From: a virus
Strand: one strand, 5' to 3'
Virus record (IMG/VR): IMGVR_UViG_3300025728_000004
Span: 1-51,414 of that record
Length of the DNA: 51,414 nucleotides
The stretch's first letter is position 1. Each line of letters opens with the position of its first letter. The notes under the pieces are model-generated. The model saw nothing but the letters and a program-made list of their open reading frames with translations. It was not told the origin of the DNA and made no database searches. Shown piece after piece: positions 36,780 to 43,995 of the stretch. Both the position numbers and the translations under genes were made by a program.

Positions 36780-36805
36780 AAAAAAAGCCCGCGCGATGGC
36801 GGGCT
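36780..36805 (-). terminator. Intrinsic terminator upstream of endolysin
   Basis: AGCCCGC (36786-36792) and GCGGGCT (36799-36805) make a perfect 7-bp stem. On the minus strand it is followed by TTTTTTT. It sits between the lectin-like gene and the endolysin gene, so endolysin expression needs read-through. Confidence 0.85.
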
Positions 36806-36822
36806 GATTGTCATTGCAAAAA

Positions 36823-37539
36823 TTACAAGCCGAAGCGGGCATTCAGCTGCGCAGCGATGGCGTTTATATCCTCATCGGCCAAGGCGCGGCTGTAGCAGCG
36901 GGCGTACGCGATACCACCGCTCAGGCCGACCCCGCTAAAGGCTGACTCCTGGCCACCCAAGGTGTTCCGATTGTTCTGGGCGGTACCGGTAGCGCCTTTG
37001 ACAATAGCGCCAGCCCCCGCCTTGATCTTGGAGTTGGCGCCGTTAAACACCACGGCCAGCACCAACCAGCCAGGGTTGGTTACGCCGCTCTCCAGCCTGG
37101 ACTCGCCGGCATTACTGCCGTAGTAGCCAGCCGTTCCCGGGCCAATAATCTGGTTGCCAGCCGTGAGAATCCTCGACTGGGTGGACGCGAACGTATCGGA
37201 TTTGCAGACGAAGACCAGGCTCAACGGCTGGCTTTCGAGGGTTGCCCCCACGTTGTTGGCGATCTGCTGTGTACCGTCGAACAATGCGGCCGGCTTACCA
37301 CCCGGGCCGCCGGCGAGCGAGAAGGTCGGAAAGTTCCATCCGGTATATTTAGAATCGAAGGTGCGGTCGACGACGGGAGCGGGGCCTGATGCGACCCAGT
37401 TGCTGATCGCGGCACCATTGGCCAGCACCAGATCCTGCGCATCCAGCGTCCAAAGAACGCCGTATTCAAGATTGGGAATTACAGGTGCGCCAGGAAGAGG
37501 TGCGGATAGGACGCCGGGGGCGCGGAAAACCAAAGTCAT
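36823..37539 (-). CDS. Lectin-like (concanavalin-fold) tail protein
   Basis: This 238-residue protein is strand-rich, with the LamG/concanavalin pattern: VDRTFDSKYTGWNFPTFSL (about 56-74), PAALFDGTQQIANN (about 82-95), SLVFVCKSD, then a C-terminal GGIAYARCYSRALADEDINA (about 207-226) that ends such domains. Lectin-like proteins at the tail tip bind surface sugars. GAGAGG precedes the ATG. It follows the fibre gene and was perhaps gained with it. Confidence 0.7.
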   Translation of the reverse strand: MTLVFRAPGVLSAPLPGAPVIPNLEYGVLWTLDAQDLVLANGAAISNWVASGPAPVVDRTFDSKYTGWNFPTFSLAGGPGGKPAALFDGTQQIANNVGATLESQPLSLVFVCKSDTFASTQSRILTAGNQIIGPGTAGYYGSNAGESRLESGVTNPGWLVLAVVFNGANSKIKAGAGAIVKGATGTAQNNRNTLGGQESAFSGVGLSGGIAYARCYSRALADEDINAIAAQLNARFGL

Positions 37540-37551
37540 TTTTTAAACCTC

Positions 37552-39459
37552 TCAGGAAAGTCGAAGAAGACGATAGAAGAACTCGGTAATTAACCGGCCG
37601 CCCTTCGTAATGATCGGGTGAAGATTGTCGGTGTCGATCAGCGGGAATGCGCCAGTACTGGCATAGCCGGGGACGTCACGCCCGAACGTGTACTGCAGAT
37701 CGGAGCAAGGGATACCTTGTGTATAGGCCCAGTTGCGCAACAGCGTGCCGTAGGCCGATATCGGGTAAGTGCTGACTCGCGGCGTCTCCGCCTGCATACA
37801 GAGATGGATATCGGCGCCAGGGGCGACTGCCCTGATCATCCCGACCAGTCCTTGGATGTTTGCAAGGTATTGGTCTGGCGTAACGCTGGTGCCTTGGTCG
37901 TTTGCGCCAAGCATGATCAAGTAGGCATCCATCGGGATAAGGGCGGCAGCAGCCTTCCATTGAGTCTGCCAAGTCGGATCGGTGCTGAACCAGTTGCCCG
38001 AGGTTGAGCCGCTCGCCGCCATCTTCGAGAAGCGGATGCCCGACAGGCTGTTCGACAGGTAAATGCCGAACAGGGTCGGGGTGCCGGAAACCACCTCCAT
38101 GCGAAACTTCCATCCGGTGCCTGCCGGCAGGACCGGGAAGGCAATCTGCTGAGGCCCTGTCCCGGTCAAGGTCAAGGTGCTCCAAGCGTCCGCATCAGCC
38201 CAGCGGTATTGCATCGTGTGTGTAGCGCCGTTACCCAGGTACAGCAGCTTGCCTGCTGTGATGCCCGTGGTGATGCCGGAAGACTCTACCGCGTTGACAC
38301 TTACGTAGTCGCCAATTGCTGTAGAGGTAATCGTTCGGTTGTCGGGGCTAGCAACGCCCAGATTAGAGACAGACCAGGCGCCACCGAAGTAAGTCGTGCT
38401 TGACCTGCTGTACTGAAAGTTCGTATCGCCCAAGGCCGCGCCGTGATTGAAGCCGATATAGCCAGGCCCGGCAAATCCATAGTCCTGCGCCATCGCAAGA
38501 GTGAGCTTATTCAGCCAATACAGGTGGCCGGCGGTGTACGAGTCACCAATAAAACCAACATTCAATTGGGCCCCGGCATCGGCGGCCTTGATCTGCCGCA
38601 GACGCATACGCACGGCTCGCAAGGCTTCGGCGTTGTTGAACTCGGTCTTGGGTGCAGTCCAGGAGGCCAGCCGGCTGCTGAGTAAGCTGAGTGCCCAATC
38701 AGTAGGACCGCCGTCGGTGTCTCGCGCTTGAAGCCACGTGGGGTTACCCACAATGTCTGAAATGGCCACCAAGGCGCCAGCCACCACAGGCTTGCTGATG
38801 CCCGCCTCGGCGAGCACGCTGGCCGTGAGGGAGGAGGTCACCGCAGGCGGAACGAAAGACGGGTCAAGGCTTTTGGTTAGCATCTGAGCGGCCCACGCGG
38901 TGGGGCCGCCATCGGTATCATTGGCCTGAAGCCATGTTGGATTACCAGCCGCATCAGTGGACGATATCAGTACGCCGGGGGCTGTCGGCTTTTGTACGAC
39001 CGAGTTTAACGAGTCGCTGACCGCTTGAACAAACTCGGCGCTTGGATAGGTCTTGCGCTCCTCAGCCACGCCTGCGATGTTCTGGTACAGGATCAGATAT
39101 TCAGCGCTGCTGGGTGATGGAACGCTGAAATATTGCCCGAAAACAGTATTTATCAAACCGAGCGCTGTAGTGTCATAGATCCCGGAGGAAATCCTTGCCG
39201 CGTACTCATTTTCCCGAGCCAGCTGCGCCTCATCGAACGCCGCTTGCTTCGCGTTCTGGGTTGCAATAAACGTGTTGGCGCGGGATACCTGATCAGCCAC
39301 AAACTCGGCCACCATTCCCTTCCACGACCTGAGCGCGACACCCAGGCGGTTCGGAACAGATACCGCGTCGGTGGTCATGAGGAGGTCAAAGTCCTCGGAG
39401 TTATCGCTCAAGTCCTTCGGGGATTTTGAGCCGGGTGCATTTCCGGTGTTGAAAGCCAT
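37552..39459 (-). CDS. Tail fibre with SGNH/GDSL esterase domain
   Basis: This 635-residue protein begins MAFNTGNAPGSKSPKDLSDN, the usual N-terminus of phage fibres attached to a tail tip. A duplicated module of about 40 residues (around residues 165-205 and 225-265; GNPTWLQA-DTDGGPT in both) is followed by an SGNH hydrolase: FIGDSYTAGH (catalytic Ser, about 305), GANDQ (about 513) and DNLHPI (Asp/His, about 613). It may remove acetyl groups from surface polysaccharide. It is probably the receptor-recognition protein. Confidence 0.83.
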   Translation of the reverse strand: MAFNTGNAPGSKSPKDLSDNSEDFDLLMTTDAVSVPNRLGVALRSWKGMVAEFVADQVSRANTFIATQNAKQAAFDEAQLARENEYAARISSGIYDTTALGLINTVFGQYFSVPSPSSAEYLILYQNIAGVAEERKTYPSAEFVQAVSDSLNSVVQKPTAPGVLISSTDAAGNPTWLQANDTDGGPTAWAAQMLTKSLDPSFVPPAVTSSLTASVLAEAGISKPVVAGALVAISDIVGNPTWLQARDTDGGPTDWALSLLSSRLASWTAPKTEFNNAEALRAVRMRLRQIKAADAGAQLNVGFIGDSYTAGHLYWLNKLTLAMAQDYGFAGPGYIGFNHGAALGDTNFQYSRSSTTYFGGAWSVSNLGVASPDNRTITSTAIGDYVSVNAVESSGITTGITAGKLLYLGNGATHTMQYRWADADAWSTLTLTGTGPQQIAFPVLPAGTGWKFRMEVVSGTPTLFGIYLSNSLSGIRFSKMAASGSTSGNWFSTDPTWQTQWKAAAALIPMDAYLIMLGANDQGTSVTPDQYLANIQGLVGMIRAVAPGADIHLCMQAETPRVSTYPISAYGTLLRNWAYTQGIPCSDLQYTFGRDVPGYASTGAFPLIDTDNLHPIITKGGRLITEFFYRLLRLS

Positions 39460-39544
39460 GGGCGTTTTCTCTCATCAGCGCTGGTATTTAATTCCGGCGA
39501 ACTGCCGGTGAAATTTCGTTATGTAAGGCTGTCGCGCCGACTGG

Positions 39545-40006
39545 TTATCCCGTGTACTTGGGCCACTTCTGGGTCATAGCCCTGTCGAAGATTTCCGGGT
39601 TGAGCACGTATTCGGGCGTATGCAGCCAGTCCTTGTCGATCAGAGGGCGCCTGAAGAGGCTGACGACTGCTTGGACTCGCCAGCGGCTGATGCCGACCAG
39701 CAGCGGGCCTTGGTACATGCCCTTGAACTTGCCTTCATAGGTGTCGAACCCAAGCGGGGTCTTGAGCGGGCAGTCGAATGGCAGAGTCCCTAGATTCAGG
39801 GTGTATTCGAACCAGGCCATGAACAGCTGGGCCTCGCCGTCGTCAAACTCCCAGGTGAGGGTCACGATGTCCGGCGTGTTTCTGAATCGAATACGATCAA
39901 TCGATTGGCCGCTCTGCAGCTCCGTACTGACGGTGGGGCTTACCTGGTTGAATCCATAGTTATCATCGCGTAGCGGATACGGCAGACCTTCGGGGTAGGC
40001 AATCAT
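39545..40006 (-). CDS. Tail-associated protein
   Basis: This 153-residue protein has strand-rich TVSTELQSGQSIDRIRFRNT then TLTWEFDDGEAQLFMAWFEY, WRVQAVVSLFRRP and a C-terminal PEIFDRAMTQKWPKYTG. It is located between the J-like tip gene and the fibre gene. Such short proteins often form part of the distal tail. Not recognised in detail. Confidence 0.65.
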   Translation of the reverse strand: MIAYPEGLPYPLRDDNYGFNQVSPTVSTELQSGQSIDRIRFRNTPDIVTLTWEFDDGEAQLFMAWFEYTLNLGTLPFDCPLKTPLGFDTYEGKFKGMYQGPLLVGISRWRVQAVVSLFRRPLIDKDWLHTPEYVLNPEIFDRAMTQKWPKYTG

Positions 40007-40015
40007 GGCCTGTCC

Positions 40016-43000
40016 TTATGCGGGCGCCGGGGCGCTGTCGTAGGTGTAAACGCGGGCGTCATAGGGCATGCCCTTGAGTGCAACGTTTCCGTTTGATGGG
40101 TTCGAGCTGGTGACCAGGACCGGATAGGCCCACTTGCTCGACGGGCCGACCAGGAGCTGAGGCAGCTGCAAGGTCATGCTGGTGTCGGGCACGAAGTCCA
40201 TATCGGGGATTTGCATGTGGTATTCGTCTATCGCAGTCACTAGGAAGGGACCCGAGAGAGAGCCATCGGCACGACTGATCCCGACTTTGTAGTTTTCTGG
40301 CACCGACCAATCGATAGGCTCCGTCGACTCCAGCAGGAAGCCACCGGAGACCGCCGTGACGCTGCGCAACTGCGCGCTTTGGCACAGGCCCGGCGTATCG
40401 CTGGCCACCGCACAGAAGCTCAGGTAACCGCTGTTCATGCCGGCTAGCTCGGTTTCCCAGCTATAGGTGTCTTGGCGGAACAGTTGGTGACCGCGGCGGC
40501 GCATGCCGAACTGGTAGGCGCGATTCCGATCACCAACACCGGGCAGCTTGACCTTCTCGACCTTCAGCCCTGCATCACCCGGCCAGCGGCAGGGCACGGT
40601 TTCCCAGGCCCATGTCAGGTTCGAGTAATACTCAACGTCGACCCCGTCGAAGTCGTTGATTGATGGCAGGGGCCCGTCGATCTTGAGGCCTTTGGTCATG
40701 TTCTGCGGTGAGTAGGTCTGCGTTTTAGGCCCGTAGGTGATATCGAATGCCGCCCTGGGCTCGTCGCGCACCAGACTGACCAAGCCGTTCTTGATGGTCA
40801 GCTCGGCAAAGCCACAAGCCAGCGCATTGTTCAGCCGGTCCTTGGCCGTACTGGTGTCGTCGATCACCTCGTCGTAATACTGGCCGGCGGCCTCGAATAC
40901 CGTGTGCAGGCGATCCCATTCAGGCAGGTCGATATCGGCATCGGTGTAGCCGAGCGATTTCAGGACATGCAAGCACCAGGGCGCGATGCCACGCGTGGGT
41001 TGCGGTGCGGTCCAGGCGCCTCCGGTGTAGATCGGCAGAATCCGAGTGCCAATCAGATTGACCTGGCTTTCCGACTGGGCCGACAGGCGATCGCCGCCGC
41101 GGATCTGAAGCGCTACGACTGTCATGCCCGGGTAAGTGGCTGGGCGGATCTGGCGCAGGCTGCGCAGCCCGTACCAGCTGATATCGTCCTGCTTTTCCGA
41201 GTCGATGCGGCCGGGCTGGCTGACGAATCGTTTCTTGATCCGTGCTTCGGGGCGCATCGGGTAAGGCAGGGTCGCGCGATAGGTGAAGCCTTGCGCATCT
41301 CGCGTGCCGCCCCAGTGCTCCTTGTCTAGTACAGTCCATGCTCCGGCCGCATCCATATCGCGATACTCGAAGGTATGGAACGACCGTATCGCATAAATCT
41401 GCCCTTCCCGGCCGATACCGCACAGGCCGTTGCCGTGAAATACCGTCCATTCCAGCTCAGTGACAAGCTCGCCCTTTGGCGCGCAGCCGAATGGGCCTCG
41501 GTAGCCGCCCTGCATGTTCGACGGGTCCAGAGTGACCAGCCCGTTGACGGTCTCGTTCAAAATGAAACCCGGCCAGCCCGAATCGGTTGCGCCGGCCGAG
41601 GTCAGGCGCTCTACAATCATCAAGGTCGAGCTGAAGGCGGTGATTCGATAGCGCAAGCCGCGCGGGCCGATGGTGGCCAGCCCAGAACCAAGGGCCAGGC
41701 CGACAACGGGCTGCCCGCCATCGTAGTTCAGGGTCATTTGCGTCGGAACTTCAGGCGTCCCAGCGCTGGCCGGCGTGCCGGTGGTATTCGTTGGGCTGCT
41801 GCCGAGAATATCGGAGCCGCCAGACGCAACCATTGTCTCGCCGCCGAAGGTGCCGAACTGAGTGATCAGCAGGCGACCGGATGAGGCGCTGGCGATGAAT
41901 GGCGCCGAGCCTTTTGCGGTGTTAAAGGCTGAAACCAGGCCGGCCAGGTCAGTGGTTGCCGTGGTCAGGTTGACCGCGTAAGGCGTGCTGCCAAGCGTCA
42001 CGGTGACCGATAGCGGTGTGACATCGAAGTCGTAGCGCGACGGGATGCTCGAGCCGAGGATTGTCGAAGCAGTGCCCGAGGTCGGCGGCACGGCTGGCGC
42101 ATACGGCGTAAAGCTGTTGACGACGTAGTTGCCGGCGTTGGCCCCTGCCACCTCTATCAGCATGCCTGGAGTCGGATTAAGCATTTCCAGCGGGCCTTGC
42201 ACGATGTCACGGCCCGCGCCGCCATCCACAACCGTGTAGATGTAGGGCGACAACACGCGGATGATCAGGCCGCTTTCCCAGTCGACGGGGAAGGCTCCAG
42301 CGCCGGCCGGAATTCCAATATTTGCGCCGTTGAACTGATAGGCAGAGGCTGTCGCAGTCTGCGTCAGCGCAGTGGCCACGGTCATTTCCAAGCCGGCCGA
42401 GCCATTGGAACTGGCCCCGACTTCATCGACGCTATACCAGAGCATCGAGGCGGTATTGCCTGACAGGTCAGCGCCAGGCGGGTAGATATTGCAGATGGCG
42501 TCAGAGCCCAGCGAGATAATCGGGGTCTCGCCGATCTTGATGTCGCTGGTGGTGACTTGCACGTCACCGGCCGAGACGTAGAGCAGCATTTCGGTCCACT
42601 GCTCGCGCGGAGCTGCAAACCAAGGACGCGGCACAGACAGATACGCAGGGAACAGCTTCTGACGGCCAGCCAGGTTACGCACTGGGTCGCCGATCTTTAC
42701 CTTGTTGCCCTTGGCGCTGGCCTCGTCGATCGGGTCGCCCTGGGCGGTGCCAGCCATCGAGGGAGCGCCCGGCATCTTCGGCATAAGCATTTTGCCGACG
42801 GCCTTCACCCCCTTGAACAGCAGGGCGGTGATGGTGAAGGGGTCGGTGCCCTTCGGCTCGTACCAGATCTGAACGTGATGAGAAGGCTTGAACTTGACCT
42901 TGTGCCACAGGTGAGCATCGATCATTTCGCCGTTGAGCGAGATACTGATCGGCTGGACCGGGCCGCGAGTGTACGTCACGCCCTCTTCTAGCTGGCCGAT

Positions 43001-43090
43001 TATCCACTCTTCTAGCGTCATTCGACGATCAGTCGAGAACGTGGCCAGCGGCTGGCAGTCGGCCAGTTTATTCGGGAAGAACTGGATCAT
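40016..43090 (-). CDS. Tail tip / host-specificity protein (J-like)
   Basis: This protein has 1024 residues from ATG 43090, which overlaps the NlpC/P60 stop as ATGA; a longer frame begins at 43117. The N-terminal part has IIGQLEEGVTYTRGPVQPIS and a hydrophobic ITALLFKGVKAVGKMLMP helix, as in tail proteins of the lambda J class. The centre holds strand-rich domains with VTAVSGGFLLESTEPIDW and a long region with tail-hub-like repeats. It joins tape measure and fibre and likely helps fix host range. Confidence 0.85.
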   Translation of the reverse strand: MIQFFPNKLADCQPLATFSTDRRMTLEEWIIGQLEEGVTYTRGPVQPISISLNGEMIDAHLWHKVKFKPSHHVQIWYEPKGTDPFTITALLFKGVKAVGKMLMPKMPGAPSMAGTAQGDPIDEASAKGNKVKIGDPVRNLAGRQKLFPAYLSVPRPWFAAPREQWTEMLLYVSAGDVQVTTSDIKIGETPIISLGSDAICNIYPPGADLSGNTASMLWYSVDEVGASSNGSAGLEMTVATALTQTATASAYQFNGANIGIPAGAGAFPVDWESGLIIRVLSPYIYTVVDGGAGRDIVQGPLEMLNPTPGMLIEVAGANAGNYVVNSFTPYAPAVPPTSGTASTILGSSIPSRYDFDVTPLSVTVTLGSTPYAVNLTTATTDLAGLVSAFNTAKGSAPFIASASSGRLLITQFGTFGGETMVASGGSDILGSSPTNTTGTPASAGTPEVPTQMTLNYDGGQPVVGLALGSGLATIGPRGLRYRITAFSSTLMIVERLTSAGATDSGWPGFILNETVNGLVTLDPSNMQGGYRGPFGCAPKGELVTELEWTVFHGNGLCGIGREGQIYAIRSFHTFEYRDMDAAGAWTVLDKEHWGGTRDAQGFTYRATLPYPMRPEARIKKRFVSQPGRIDSEKQDDISWYGLRSLRQIRPATYPGMTVVALQIRGGDRLSAQSESQVNLIGTRILPIYTGGAWTAPQPTRGIAPWCLHVLKSLGYTDADIDLPEWDRLHTVFEAAGQYYDEVIDDTSTAKDRLNNALACGFAELTIKNGLVSLVRDEPRAAFDITYGPKTQTYSPQNMTKGLKIDGPLPSINDFDGVDVEYYSNLTWAWETVPCRWPGDAGLKVEKVKLPGVGDRNRAYQFGMRRRGHQLFRQDTYSWETELAGMNSGYLSFCAVASDTPGLCQSAQLRSVTAVSGGFLLESTEPIDWSVPENYKVGISRADGSLSGPFLVTAIDEYHMQIPDMDFVPDTSMTLQLPQLLVGPSSKWAYPVLVTSSNPSNGNVALKGMPYDARVYTYDSAPAPA

Positions 43091-43470
43091 TTGTAGTACA
43101 CCACTCGTTGATAGCACGACTCGAAGTCGCGCACGGGGCGAATTCGGGGGCCGCCCGGGTTGGTGTCGAACACCCTCAGCTGGCCGTCCAGATGCACGAC
43201 CACGCCGACGTGCTCCAGGTACTCACCCTTGAAGGCTGCCGCAATGGCGCCTGGCTCGGGCTGGCACTCGCCCATGCCGGACTTGAGGTCGTGATAAGCG
43301 ACGGTGTTCGCGCGCAGCTTGGCCCGACCCACACCGCCCAGCGAGGGCAGCAACGGCAGGCCGAACACTTCATGCCGCACAGCAATGACCAGCCCATAGC
43401 AGTCGTAGGCCAGGGGGCCGCGCGCCTCGTCCTCGTAGGGGGCTGACAGGTACTTGCCGATATCGATCAT
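43087..43470 (-). CDS. NlpC/P60-like tail peptidase
   Basis: This 127-residue protein has the NlpC/P60 cysteine-peptidase pattern: PLAYDCYGLVIAVRHEVFG with catalytic Cys (about 25), EHVGVVVHLDG with catalytic His (about 86), and polar third residue after it. These tail proteins cut peptidoglycan when the tail contacts the wall. ATG 43470 overlaps the upstream stop as ATGA. It equals lambda K in position. Confidence 0.85.
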   Translation of the reverse strand: MIDIGKYLSAPYEDEARGPLAYDCYGLVIAVRHEVFGLPLLPSLGGVGRAKLRANTVAYHDLKSGMGECQPEPGAIAAAFKGEYLEHVGVVVHLDGQLRVFDTNPGGPRIRPVRDFESCYQRVVYYK

Positions 43471-43949
43471 ATGTAGAGCAGCCCAGGCGCGACACTCGGG
43501 GTCAGCTGCTCCCGCGGGAACGCCGTGCTGAGCAGATCGAACAGGCCGCACGTCAGCGTGGCCACGGTCGTTTCGTACTGGCGACTGAGCAGCGACATGC
43601 GATAACGCTCGGCCGGATAGGTTAGATCGCCTTCGAGGTAGCGCCGACAGGTCAGCGTCACCCGGGCGTTGGCAGCCTTGGCCTGCTCGATCTTGATTTG
43701 GACCGCCCCGGACACGTTGTCGAGGGCGAGAATGATGCTCTGAAAGCCGGAGTTGTCTTGGTTGGGCAACCCCTGCTCCAGGGCCATAGCGGTGAAGACG
43801 AGCACCCGAGCATCCTCAGTGCCGCAGACGCGATCCTCGTAGCCATCGCAGAGCAGGATCGGCGTAGGCCAGATCGAGCACGTTGCCTCGATGGTGTTGA
43901 TCGGTAGCGCACCGCCCGAGGCGTAGCAGACGTTGATCGGGTTGCTCAT
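43467..43949 (-). CDS. Tail assembly protein (DUF1833-like)
   Basis: This 160-residue protein is strand-rich, with CYASGGALPINTIEATCSIW, LALDNVSGAVQIKIEQA and YLEGDLTYPAERYRMSLLSR segments, matching the DUF1833-type tail proteins that follow the tape measure in many siphophages. It occupies the place of lambda M/L. An operator lies 13 bases before the ATG. Confidence 0.75.
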   Translation of the reverse strand: MSNPINVCYASGGALPINTIEATCSIWPTPILLCDGYEDRVCGTEDARVLVFTAMALEQGLPNQDNSGFQSIILALDNVSGAVQIKIEQAKAANARVTLTCRRYLEGDLTYPAERYRMSLLSRQYETTVATLTCGLFDLLSTAFPREQLTPSVAPGLLYI

Positions 43950-43961
43950 CCTGCCTCCAGT

Positions 43962-43979
43962 GGTCCCTTGGTAGGGACC
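43962..43979. promoter_or_regulatory. 18-bp operator, class I, inside the tail operon
   Basis: GGTCCCTTGGTAGGGACC is the most symmetric member of the family. It lies in the 46-bp gap between the tape measure gene and the next tail gene. On the plus strand CTATAGT follows directly, which could be a -10 box reading back into the tape measure gene. A repressor roadblock in the late operon is another option. Confidence 0.65.
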
Positions 43980-43995
43980 CTATAGTATCACTGTG

